From Patescibacteria group bacterium (lineage in GTDB: Bacteria > Patescibacteriota > Patescibacteriia > 2-12-FULL-60-25), in NCBI GenBank assembly GCA_028688515.1, contig JAQTXZ010000003.1, positions 1 to 64,000 on the forward strand: DNA of 64,000 bases. The letters are read 5' to 3'. The notes below the pieces were generated by a model that searched no databases, had not been told where the DNA came from, and saw only the letters and a program-made list of their open reading frames with translations. A program made the translations under genes and the position numbers. How positions within the stretch are numbered: the stretch's first letter is position 1; each line of letters opens with the position of its first letter. This document shows positions 31,283 to 37,828 of this stretch, piece by piece.

Positions 31283-31504
31283 TCACGGATAAATTTGATT
31301 CCCCTCTTCATCAAACAAACTGATTGCCTGTACCGGGCAAGATTGCGCTGCCAGTAAAATCGTATCATCGTCCGCTCCGTGTGCATCCACGACGATCGCT
31401 TTATTTTCATCATCCAACTGAAAAACTTTCGGCGCAACGACTACGCACGGCGCCGCTCCGATACAGAGCTCACGATCAACGATTATCTTGGCGATTTTTT
31501 TCAT
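31283..31504 (-). CDS. Small ferredoxin, probably [3Fe-4S]
   Basis: The 73-residue protein has the single-cluster ferredoxin pattern. The cysteine motif is CIGAAPC (about residues 13-19) with SCP about 35 residues later. The middle cysteine of the usual CxxCxxC is Ala, as in [3Fe-4S] ferredoxins; a bound [4Fe-4S] cluster would lack one ligand. Such ferredoxins pass electrons to cytochromes P450 or other oxidoreductases; no partner is encoded in the window. The nearby isc genes could supply the cluster. The start follows the Met giving KKIAKIIVDRELC. Confidence 0.85.
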   Translation of the reverse strand: MKKIAKIIVDRELCIGAAPCVVVAPKVFQLDDENKAIVVDAHGADDDTILLAAQSCPVQAISLFDEEGNQIYP

Positions 31505-31766
31505 ACTGCAACAGGATAAACTAGAAACTGGAAACTGGAAAGAGTACCCTCCGTCATTTCTACCGAAAAGTTCCTCCCCTCCTGTCATTTCGACCGTAGC
31601 GTAAAAGCGAAGTTTCCCGCTTCCTTCGGGATCCCGCAGACATATATCAGTTGGAGGCGGGAGAGAAATCTCAGTGCTTAACAACTTAATTCGCTCTTTC
31701 CAGTTTACAGTTGTCAATTTCTAGTCATTAGTTAGCCAAAAACACCAAAAACAGGACTTCTTATTC
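31505..31766. repeat. Nested repeat element in the ferredoxin upstream region
   Basis: Imperfect outer arms actagaaactggaaactgga (from 31521) and its complement (about 31697-31728) enclose a family F repeat (31577-31678) that begins tgtcatttcgaccgtagcg. No gene seen. Confidence 0.6.
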
Positions 31767-31795
31767 TTGACAAAATGGCTAATTTGTGCTAAATT
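31767..31795 (+). promoter_or_regulatory. Promoter of the small-gene cluster at 31.9-32.9 kb
   Basis: TTGACA (31767-31772), 17 bp ending TGC, TAAATT (31790-31795). Confidence 0.7.
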
Positions 31796-31820
31796 AATGC
31801 ATTCAATGCACATATCGTAC

Positions 31821-31893
31821 TTCCCCCAAAGCAGATAACAAGGTTGTCTGATTCGGGGGCAGTAACGGGTGTTGCACCATTCACACGAGGAGA
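31821..31893 (+). promoter_or_regulatory. Structured 5' leader element, copy 1
   Basis: ccccc/ggggg outer stem with inner cagataac/gttgtctg stem, then ggtg/cacc hairpin, the conserved tail accattcacacgaggag and the Shine-Dalgarno. Nearly identical to copy 2 at 32589-32661 although the genes behind them differ. Confidence 0.7.
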
Positions 31894-31898
31894 GTTAC

Positions 31899-32060
31899 AT
31901 GATCAAACTCGATGACGAAAGGTTGGCGCGCGTCCGAGAAGCGATGAACGAGGCTAACAGGAAGCGTGGGCCGATACCTGTCCCGGACTGGTTGCTGAAG
32001 ACTCAAGAGATCCTCGAGACCGCTCTCAACGAAGCAGACCCCCATCCCGTAGAGGACTAG
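31899..32060 (+). CDS. Very small protein, 53 aa, unknown
   Basis: GAGGAG five to six bases before the ATG sets the start. The sequence is one charged helix (LARVREAMNEANRKRG), a Pro break (PIPVPDW) and a second acidic helix, with no signal peptide. It sits behind leader copy 1 and a strong promoter, which supports it being expressed despite its size. The arrangement of three tiny genes in a row, each behind a structured leader, suggests a regulated unit; function cannot be assigned. Confidence 0.65.
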   Translation: MIKLDDERLARVREAMNEANRKRGPIPVPDWLLKTQEILETALNEADPHPVED

Positions 32061-32270
32061 TCTCGTCACTTCTTTCCCTGCCCATCGGGACTTGATGGGC
32101 TTCCGTTCAAAACCGAAGACTCGTTTCGTCGGTTATGAAGGGAATCAATAACGATTCCTGGAACATTCACAAGGAGGTGTAAAGTTTACGCCATGGTTAA
32201 TTCGGGTTGGAAATAAATCGGCAGATCATTAGTGTTTCGCAATCTGCGAACACAACCCGGAGGCAAAGCC
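32061..32270 (+). promoter_or_regulatory. Intergenic leader with a possible seven-codon ORF
   Basis: Contains a cccatc/gatggg hairpin (about 32084-32102) and a gaatc/gattc hairpin (about 32142-32157). An aaggaggtg site (32171-32179) is followed by a small ggtgta/tacgcc stem and ATG-GTT-AAT-TCG-GGT-TGG-AAA-TAA (32193-32216). A nested stem cgggttg/caacccg enclosing gcagat/atctgc (about 32203-32258) follows and ends right at the Shine-Dalgarno of the next gene. Confidence 0.45.
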
Positions 32271-32543
32271 ATGCACAATAAGACTGCGGAGAACGACGTA
32301 CCGAACCAGACAGAGTGCGAAGATGACGAGGCGTTACGGGAAGTTCTGCGCATTGCGTATGAACAATCCCGTGCATACCACGAGTTCGTCCTTCAGGCAG
32401 CGCCCTGGGATGTCGTCTTTCCTGAAGACCTCATCCCAGAAGACGACGTCCCAGCGTTCGCCTTGGTGAGCCACGATGACGAACCACTAACACCCGAACT
32501 CAAGATGCCGGTACTGCCCATCCCGGGTAAGTCCAGGCACTGA
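32271..32543 (+). CDS. Small acidic protein, 90 aa, unknown
   Basis: CCGGAGG about seven bases before the ATG is the ribosome site and is partly paired in the leader stem. The sequence is strongly acidic (ECEDDEALREVL, FPEDLIPEDDVPAF) with a Pro-rich end and no signal peptide. Acidic small proteins of this kind are often inhibitors or DNA mimics, but that is only a thought. It is followed by a gctcgccg/cggcgagc hairpin and then leader copy 2. Confidence 0.65.
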   Translation: MHNKTAENDVPNQTECEDDEALREVLRIAYEQSRAYHEFVLQAAPWDVVFPEDLIPEDDVPAFALVSHDDEPLTPELKMPVLPIPGKSRH

Positions 32544-32561
32544 ACCCACCCTTCACTCTCG

Positions 32562-32585
32562 CTCGCCGGCACCCAGTCGGCGAGC
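32562..32585 (+). terminator. Strong hairpin after the 32271 gene
   Basis: Perfect gctcgccg/cggcgagc stem with a 9-nt loop but no U-run, so it may be a pause or processing site rather than a terminator. Confidence 0.45.
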
Positions 32586-32588
32586 ACC

Positions 32589-32661
32589 TTCCCCCAAAGC
32601 AGATAACAAGTTTGTCTGATTCGGGGGCAGCAACGGATGTTGTACCATTCACACGAGGAGA
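32589..32661 (+). promoter_or_regulatory. Structured 5' leader element, copy 2
   Basis: Same order of blocks as copy 1: cccccaaagcagataacaag, tgtctgattcgggggcag, accattcacacgaggag. The differences are concentrated in the loop and the second hairpin. No separate promoter is visible upstream. Confidence 0.7.
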
Positions 32662-32666
32662 TCGTC

Positions 32667-32915
32667 ATGACTACCAGGACATTCGGAGATTTGTTCGCGG
32701 AGCGTCGGTTGAGGACTTCTTACACCATGCCGACGGTCGAGGAACCGCCCCGCAGCGTCTCGTGCGACGACAACGTCGCATCGCCGCTGGACTTGATCTC
32801 GGGCGCGGACGCTGAGCCGGACGAAGAGATGCTGGAGATGTTGCGTAGGCATCGTACGCTTCGCGGCGATCGACCGCTGCCGCGGGTCGTGGTGCACGAT
32901 CCCGACGACGACTAA
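32667..32915 (+). CDS. Small protein, 82 aa, unknown
   Basis: GAGGAG precedes the ATG. Composition is acidic at the C terminus (VVVHDPDDD) with an Arg-rich helix before it (EMLRRHRTLRGDRPLPR) and an N-terminal FGDLFAERRLRTSY segment. There is no signal peptide. It shares its leader element, not its protein sequence, with the 31899 gene. It is the last member of the three-gene cluster, followed by a strong terminator. Confidence 0.65.
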   Translation: MTTRTFGDLFAERRLRTSYTMPTVEEPPRSVSCDDNVASPLDLISGADAEPDEEMLEMLRRHRTLRGDRPLPRVVVHDPDDD

Positions 32916-32958
32916 CCCCGTTCTTTCTCACCCTTCCTATCGGGTCTCAATAGATAGG

Positions 32959-33004
32959 AATAGCTCCGAGTCAATTAGCAATAGTTGGTTCGGAGCTATT
33001 TTTT
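32959..33004 (+). terminator. Terminator of the small-gene cluster
   Basis: aatagctccga/tcggagctatt stem then tttta. Confidence 0.8.
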
Positions 33005-33020
33005 ATGTTGGATGTTATTT

Positions 33021-33133
33021 AGCATAACTCACCCTGCCCTCTCTTACCCAAGAGAGGGTTCTGACAAACTGACCAACACGAGGATGATACGGTTCTCTCT
33101 CTTGGGTAAGAGAGAGTTAGAGTGAGTTAGGCT
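33021..33133. repeat. Family E element, copy 1 (113 bp)
   Basis: Ends agcataactcacc and gagtgagttaggct are imperfect inverted repeats. Inside are two ctctctt/aagagag hairpins around the core accaacacgaggatgatacg. An inverted copy is at 40203-40322. Confidence 0.85.
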
Positions 33134-33143
33134 GCGTTGCAAA

Positions 33144-33797
33144 TCAACCAAAATACTTCTCCTTATAAAACTTCATCAGCTGCTCGACTTCCGGAATACA
33201 GGACGGATCGCCAGTGCCGACCTTTGTTTTGGATTGGATCTTGTCCAATGTATCTGCGCCTTCGAGCACAGCTTCTTCGATGTCGTGATCGGTGATTTTC
33301 AAAACCTTGTCGATGACGCGGCCCTGCTCGATTTCGATCTTGTCGATTTGTCCCGACTTGCGATAATAATCATTGATTGCGGAGCGCAAGGCTTTGTCTC
33401 CCAAAACGGAACAATGGATTTTACGCGCGGGCAAACCGCCGAGGCGCTCCATAATATCTTGCGGACGGATTTGACGCGCCTGCTCAAGAGTCATGCCGTT
33501 GTTTTCGATAACCATCGTAGACATCATGGAAGTTGCCGCAATTGCGGAGGCGCATCCAAAAGTTTTCCAGCGGCAATCAGTTAAGCGTTCTGTTTTTGGA
33601 TCAACTTTAATCCAAACGCGCATAACATCTCCGCAGGCAGGAGATCCGACAACGCCTTGTCCGTCGGCCTTATAAGCGGATTCGTCTTCCATGAAATTCT
33701 TGGGATGGAAAAAATGATCTTTGACGACATCCGAATAAAAACCGCCGTCCGAGTTTTTGCGCGGAGTGATGTCTGGTGAGTTTGTGGGTTTGGTCAT
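33144..33797 (-). CDS. iscU: Fe-S cluster scaffold protein IscU/NifU-like
   Basis: The scaffold domain (about residues 20-145) carries the three cluster-binding cysteines in GSPACGDVM, FGCASAIAAT and KIHCSVLG, with the Asp after the first Cys. The remaining 70 residues resemble the [2Fe-2S] BFD-like middle domain of NifU (HDIEEAVLEGADTLDKIQ, VGTGDPSCIPEV), but the cluster cysteines there are mostly missing, so that domain is probably structural. It accepts sulfur from the cysteine desulfurase encoded immediately upstream. Confidence 0.92.
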   Translation of the reverse strand: MTKPTNSPDITPRKNSDGGFYSDVVKDHFFHPKNFMEDESAYKADGQGVVGSPACGDVMRVWIKVDPKTERLTDCRWKTFGCASAIAATSMMSTMVIENNGMTLEQARQIRPQDIMERLGGLPARKIHCSVLGDKALRSAINDYYRKSGQIDKIEIEQGRVIDKVLKITDHDIEEAVLEGADTLDKIQSKTKVGTGDPSCIPEVEQLMKFYKEKYFG

Positions 33798-33805
33798 AAG
33801 TTCTA

Positions 33806-33907
33806 TTCGTCATCCCGACCGTAGCGTAGCGAAGTGGAGGGATCCCTTACATAACAATCCAACTGTTTAATAAGGGATTCCTCGACTACGTGCCATGAGT
33901 TTGGGCA
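33806..33907. repeat. Family F repeat between iscS and iscU
   Basis: cgtcatcccgaccgtagcg at the left end and ttcgctcggaacgacag at the right form imperfect inverted repeats, with an inner aagggattcctcg/gggatccctt pairing. Related copies are at 31577-31678 and inside iscS. Confidence 0.75.
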
Positions 33908-33938
33908 CTTCGCTCGGAACGACAGACAAGTCATTAAG

Positions 33939-35336
33939 TTAGAAATGCGACATATCCAATGTTACCGGACTTATCTTGCGCAGCATCTCGACAATGCCGG
34001 GCATTACTTTTATCACGTAGTCGATGTCCGACCTTATCGTGTCGTGACCGAGCGAGAAGCGCAAAGAACCATGCGCAGCTTCGTACGACATACCGAGTGC
34101 GAGAATGACATGCGATGGATCGAGCGAAGTTGATGCACAGGCCGAACCGGTTGAACACGAGATGCCTTTTGCATCCAAGTACAACATCGCGGCCTCGCCC
34201 TCGATGTCCATAAACGAGATGTTGACGTTATTCGGCAGGCGTTCGGCAGGATCTCCGTTTAAACGCGACTTTGGAATGCGTAAAAGTCCTTTTATCAATC
34301 TGTCGCGAAACTGCGCAAGACGCTTTGACTCTTTCTCATGATTTTTTTGCACTAGCTCCAAAGCCTTTGCCATGCCGACGATTCCCGGCACATTTTCCGT
34401 GCCGGACCTTAATCCCCTTTCCTGTCCGCCACCGATAACAGTCGGCGAAAGTTTAACTCCGCGGCGGACAAACAAAAGTCCGATGCCTTTTGGTCCATAA
34501 ATTTTTCCGCCGTTTAAAGTCAACAAATCAACATGCAATTTTTCGACATTCAAATCAAGATAACCCGCGGCCTGGCAGGCATCGGAATGAAACAAAGGGA
34601 ACGTACCACGTACCTCGTACAACGTACCACGTTTTGCGGCACGATATTTGAGTATCGCCCGTCCGATATCGCCAATGGGTTGGATGGTGCCGATCTCATT
34701 ATTGGCATACATGACGCTGACTAAAACCGTCCTGTCGTTTACTGCAGACATGATATCGTCGACTTTCACGACGCCATTCTTTTGAGGTTTAATGACAGTC
34801 AAATCAATGGCACCGTTCTTTTGCAGGCGCGTAAGTAATTCCAAAATTGCATGATGCTCGATTGCTGTCGTCACGACATGAGGCAAGCTTTCTCTCTTGT
34901 CATCCTTGCGTATGCGAGGATCCATCGGATTCTGGATTCCCGCCTTCGCAGGAATGACAGAGTTAGAAATAGGAATGACAGATATGATCCCGTTTATCGC
35001 CAAATTATCCGACTCTGTGCCGCCGGAAGTAAAAATAATTTCATCAGCATGACCATTTATGATTTCAGCAATTGACTTTCGCGCTTGTGTCACAGCCTTG
35101 TTCGCAGCTTGTCCCGCGGAATGTAAAGATGACGGGTTAGCAGCAATGGAACTAAAATAAGGCAGCATCGCTTTTAAAACTTTTGCATCAAGCGGCGTTG
35201 CGGCTGCGTTATCCAAATAAACCGATCTCAAACCATGACCAACTCGATGAGCCGTTGATGGTTTTGTGCGATGGGATTTCTCCACTTCGCTTTTACGCTC
35301 CGGTCGAAATGACAAAGGATTATTCGGCATAAACAA
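33939..35336 (-). CDS. iscS: Cysteine desulfurase IscS/NifS with repeat-derived insertions
   Basis: PLP enzyme removing sulfur from cysteine for Fe-S clusters. Core motifs are YLDNAAATPLD near the start, FTSGGTESDNLAI, the PLP histidine region AIEHHAIL, HSDACQAAGY, the PLP lysine in LTLNGGKIYGPKG and the active-site cysteine in STGSACAS. At 465 aa it is longer than usual (about 385-400). The excess comes from an N-terminal extension FRPERKSEVEKSHRTK (family F repeat), SVIPAKAGIQNPMDPRIRKD in the first third (family G repeat), and AAKRGTLYEVRGTFP before the HSDACQ motif (family C repeat). All are in frame. The start overlaps the end of iscR by 11-17 bp. Confidence 0.93.
   Translation of the reverse strand: MFMPNNPLSFRPERKSEVEKSHRTKPSTAHRVGHGLRSVYLDNAAATPLDAKVLKAMLPYFSSIAANPSSLHSAGQAANKAVTQARKSIAEIINGHADEIIFTSGGTESDNLAINGIISVIPISNSVIPAKAGIQNPMDPRIRKDDKRESLPHVVTTAIEHHAILELLTRLQKNGAIDLTVIKPQKNGVVKVDDIMSAVNDRTVLVSVMYANNEIGTIQPIGDIGRAILKYRAAKRGTLYEVRGTFPLFHSDACQAAGYLDLNVEKLHVDLLTLNGGKIYGPKGIGLLFVRRGVKLSPTVIGGGQERGLRSGTENVPGIVGMAKALELVQKNHEKESKRLAQFRDRLIKGLLRIPKSRLNGDPAERLPNNVNISFMDIEGEAAMLYLDAKGISCSTGSACASTSLDPSHVILALGMSYEAAHGSLRFSLGHDTIRSDIDYVIKVMPGIVEMLRKISPVTLDMSHF
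34599..34633 (-). repeat. Family C repeat inside iscS
   Basis: gaacgtaccacgtacctcgt iterated words, encoding GTLYEVRGTFP. Confidence 0.75.
34899..34971 (-). repeat. Family G palindromic repeat inside iscS
   Basis: gattctggattcccgccttc-gcaggaatgac, a palindrome type widespread in bacteria, here encoding SVIPAKAGIQ and DPRIRKDDK. Confidence 0.85.
35273..35318 (-). repeat. Family F repeat at the iscS 5' end
   Basis: On the minus strand tgtcatttcgaccggagcgt followed by aaaagcgaagtggag, encoding FRPERKSEVEKSH. Confidence 0.8.
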
Positions 35337-35733
35337 GTTTGGCGAGTGTCGTCTTTTTAAGCGATGCTAAAACATCTTTTTGCAAAAAACTCCAAAGCGA
35401 CTTGGAAGAGCAATGCGAAGCGACGGGACATTTTCCGCCGTTGCATTCAACAAGTGCGATCGGGCCTTCGAGTGCAGTCAAAATCTGTTCAGCTGTAATC
35501 TTTGCAGCCGGCTTGGCAAGCTTGTATCCGCCGCCTGGACCTTTGCGGCCTTTTATCAAACCGGCCTTTTTAAGCGCCATGGCTATTTCTTCCAAAAATC
35601 CCTGCGAAAGACCCATATGCGCCGCAACGTCTTTTAAACTGACAAAATCACCGGAGCTTTTGGCTTCGGCAATAACTGTCATGAGTATCAAACCTGCATG
35701 ATTGCGGGCGGAAACACGGAATAAGCTGTTCAT
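35320..35733 (-). CDS. iscR: Rrf2/IscR-family transcriptional regulator
   Basis: Rrf2-type winged-helix regulator of 137 aa. The DNA-binding domain covers about residues 10-75 (SLKDVAAHMGLSQGFLEEI, GLIKGRKGPGGGYKLA wing). The cluster-binding cysteines lie in CNGGKCPVASHC (spacing x4 and x5, slightly different from the x5/x5 of E. coli IscR). It probably senses Fe-S status and controls the isc operon it heads. The start at 35733 gives the family-typical NSLFRVSARNHAGLIL; two upstream Met codons fall in repeat-like acatgtggcatgtga DNA. Confidence 0.9.
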   Translation of the reverse strand: MNSLFRVSARNHAGLILMTVIAEAKSSGDFVSLKDVAAHMGLSQGFLEEIAMALKKAGLIKGRKGPGGGYKLAKPAAKITAEQILTALEGPIALVECNGGKCPVASHCSSKSLWSFLQKDVLASLKKTTLAKLVYAE

Positions 35734-35840
35734 AGATGCGACATGTGGCATGTGATATGCGGCACGTCTGATTAAAAGCCTAGTGGCTGGCTAGGAATAT
35801 ATAACAGACCACGAAGAGTGTCAAGAAGCGATGCAAAGCT

Positions 35841-35846
35841 GTATAA
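35841..35846 (+). promoter_or_regulatory. Consensus -10 box of the 35857 lipoprotein gene
   Basis: TATAAT with a weak GTGTCA 18 bp upstream. The start would lie about 4 bases before the ATG. Confidence 0.55.
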
Positions 35847-35856
35847 TGTCATCATT

Positions 35857-36966
35857 ATGCGACATCAACATTTATTCTTTGTTCTGCTCATCGCGACTTT
35901 TCTTGCCGCTGGCTGCAATCAGCCTGTAACGGTTCCGCATGTTGCTGAAACACTCGGTCCGTCGGAAGTTGGAGGCGCGCCGTCTCAAAATGGAGGTTTC
36001 GGAGTTTTGCCAAAAATCAATTTCCAGACAAATGACAGCAGCGATATCGTAAACATCGAAACAGATCTGCCCACAATACAGCCGACCGTGACTGTTGTAC
36101 GCTTGCCCGCCGGCGATCTGAATCTGACTGAATTTCAAAATCTGACGCAGGCTATCGGCTTGCCGGCCGGGCTTGTCGGCGATGACACTCGCAATCTTGG
36201 CTACGCGCTTACGTGGACCAACAAAGAAAGTGCGGTTTGGAAATATTATTCGCTAGACCACAAACTGACTTTTACGAATGACACGACAAAACCCAAAAAT
36301 CCCATCGTCAATTCATGGATGGGCAACGAGCAGCTGATAGATAAAGTCGACGTATTTTTAAAACTACGCGGCATCAACGAACAGTTGTTAAAAAATATTC
36401 AAATCGCCCCGGCATGGAGCGCCTGGCTCGACAAGCTCGACAGACTGCAAGGCTGCGCGCCGACAGACGTTCGCAATCAAATTGTCGCTCTGCAAACATC
36501 CGATCAAATGTTCGACAAAGCTCCGCCTGCTTTGCCAGAAGTACCGACGACAGGCTGCGTTGCGAGTTATCCGAGCATTTTACCCGTGTCTTTCGAAAGG
36601 CTAGTCGACGGTTGGAATATCGTAAATAAAGACGGACAGCCTGAGTTAGGCGGACAAATTCTGGTCAATTCACAAACCGGCGAAATGGTTTCGGGCTGGA
36701 TGACTTTTCCCGACGAACCGCAAAGATCTGATTACGCTGCCATCGATACCGCGACCCTGCAAAGTCTATTGGAACGCGGCGGGCTTGCAGGCGACCTACC
36801 TGGCTATAAACAAATCACAGATATTTCTTTCGCCTTTGTCAGACTCTCCAAAACTCAAACTTACGATTACTCATATCTTGTACCAGCAGCTGTGGCCGAA
36901 GCCGTCAGATCTACAAATCTAGGTCCGCAAAGATACAGAATAGTCGTGCCGCTCATCAAACAATAA
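35857..36966 (+). CDS. Predicted lipoprotein, 369 aa, unknown
   Basis: A lipoprotein signal with lipobox LAAGC (about residues 15-19) is followed by a globular extracytoplasmic domain. It includes WTNKESAVWKYYSLDHKLTF, several Trp residues, a small Cys pair (GCAPTD and TGCVASYP, about 60 residues apart) and a C-terminal beta region (LGGQILVNSQTGEMVSGWM). The pattern of strand-rich stretches and GEMVSGW recalls YcdB/PepSY-like extracytoplasmic domains but I would not assign it. It is divergent from iscR; about 120 bp between them holds both promoters. Family C repeats follow the stop. Confidence 0.7.
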   Translation: MRHQHLFFVLLIATFLAAGCNQPVTVPHVAETLGPSEVGGAPSQNGGFGVLPKINFQTNDSSDIVNIETDLPTIQPTVTVVRLPAGDLNLTEFQNLTQAIGLPAGLVGDDTRNLGYALTWTNKESAVWKYYSLDHKLTFTNDTTKPKNPIVNSWMGNEQLIDKVDVFLKLRGINEQLLKNIQIAPAWSAWLDKLDRLQGCAPTDVRNQIVALQTSDQMFDKAPPALPEVPTTGCVASYPSILPVSFERLVDGWNIVNKDGQPELGGQILVNSQTGEMVSGWMTFPDEPQRSDYAAIDTATLQSLLERGGLAGDLPGYKQITDISFAFVRLSKTQTYDYSYLVPAAVAEAVRSTNLGPQRYRIVVPLIKQ

Positions 36967-37064
36967 CGTGCCTAACGTACATCACGTACATAACGTACAT
37001 CGCGTGTTAGGAACGTTATGCACGTTAGGTACGTTAGGCACGTTATGAACGCGATGTACGCTGG
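36963..37064. repeat. Family C iterated repeat, long copy 1
   Basis: gtgcctaacgtacatcacgt and further acgtacataacgtacatcgc words face their complements (cacgttaggcacgttatg), making a long imperfect hairpin after the lipoprotein gene. Confidence 0.75.
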
Positions 37065-37074
37065 GCTTGGGGTG

Positions 37075-37103
37075 TTGACAAAACCCCATTTTTATGCTAT
37101 ACT
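37075..37103 (+). promoter_or_regulatory. Promoter of the 37171 orphan gene
   Basis: TTGACA (37075-37080), 17 bp ending TGC, TATACT (37098-37103): the best consensus promoter in the window. Confidence 0.8.
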
Positions 37104-37170
37104 TAGCCCCATAGTCGTTTTTTGTGTTAACAGAGGGCGGCTAGACCGCACCTTTCAAGGAGACAGGTTA

Positions 37171-37650
37171 ATGAAGACTTTGATGACGATTGTCGCCTAC
37201 CTGAGTGCACGATCCGAGGGCTACCACTTCAACTGCGAGAACGTCGGCGAGATCGTGTGGTCATGGCTCATCCTGCGCGTATTCTACGGCTGGATGAATT
37301 TCAGCGGGCCGATTCAAGGCACGCTGGTCAAAGGAGACAACAGTGCCGTTCCGACTGATGGCTTGGTGACAAACACCAGGTCTAAGTACACCCGCAAGAT
37401 GGGGGTCTACTGCAGGGTCGGTGCAGAACATGCACGTGCCGGATACTTCGTCGGTTTCAGACCGACGATCGGCGCAAAACAGGCATGCATCTGCATGACC
37501 GTGTGCCATGATCTCAAGTTCATGGAGAAGATCGGCGCAGAAGATTGTTACTTCTTCGCGGTTGATCTCCACGGAAACGAGATCCCTCTCGAGTCAGTCA
37601 AGATCATGGCCGTCTCCAACAACATCATCCTCCGGGCGCAGGCGTTCTGA
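37171..37650 (+). CDS. Orphan protein, 159 aa, function unknown
   Basis: No family recognised. AAGGAGA seven bases before the ATG sets the start. A near-consensus extended -10 promoter predicts a leader of about 60 nt with a gcgg/ccgc hairpin. The protein is soluble, with an aromatic-rich segment (IVWSWLILRVFYGWMNFSG, about 28-46) and a cysteine-containing strand (KQACICMTVCHDL). There is no clear signal peptide. Strong promoter, ribosome site and own terminator suggest high expression. It lies between two long family C repeats. Confidence 0.75.
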   Translation: MKTLMTIVAYLSARSEGYHFNCENVGEIVWSWLILRVFYGWMNFSGPIQGTLVKGDNSAVPTDGLVTNTRSKYTRKMGVYCRVGAEHARAGYFVGFRPTIGAKQACICMTVCHDLKFMEKIGAEDCYFFAVDLHGNEIPLESVKIMAVSNNIILRAQAF

Positions 37651-37673
37651 TTCGCAGAACGCGCGCCACTTTC

Positions 37674-37715
37674 CGAGCCCGACAGGTTTACTCCTGATCG
37701 GGCTCGATGTGTTTT
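37674..37715 (+). terminator. Terminator of the 37171 gene
   Basis: Perfect 9-bp stem cgagcccga/tcgggctcg, 15-nt loop, then atgtgttttta. Confidence 0.75.
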
Positions 37716-37717
37716 TA

Positions 37718-37815
37718 CGCGAAGCGTACATAACGTACATCGCGTGCCTGACGTACATGACGTAAAAAAACGCGATGTACGCTATGCACGCTATGTACGC
37801 GATGTACGTTTTTTG
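37718..37815. repeat. Family C iterated repeat, long copy 2
   Basis: gcgtacataacgtacatcgc ... gcgatgtacgctatgcacgc arms around a short aaaaaa centre, ending at the gpsA promoter. Confidence 0.75.
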
Positions 37816-37828
37816 TTAAAATGTCCTT

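Noticed and set aside
33021-33133. Family E copy 1 as a simple transcription terminator
   Set aside because: A separate perfect terminator (32959-33004) already ends the upstream genes, and the full-length similarity to copy 2 shows it is a repeat element.
36963-37815. CRISPR array
   Set aside because: Family C repeats are iterated words with no constant repeat-spacer periodicity and no cas genes nearby.
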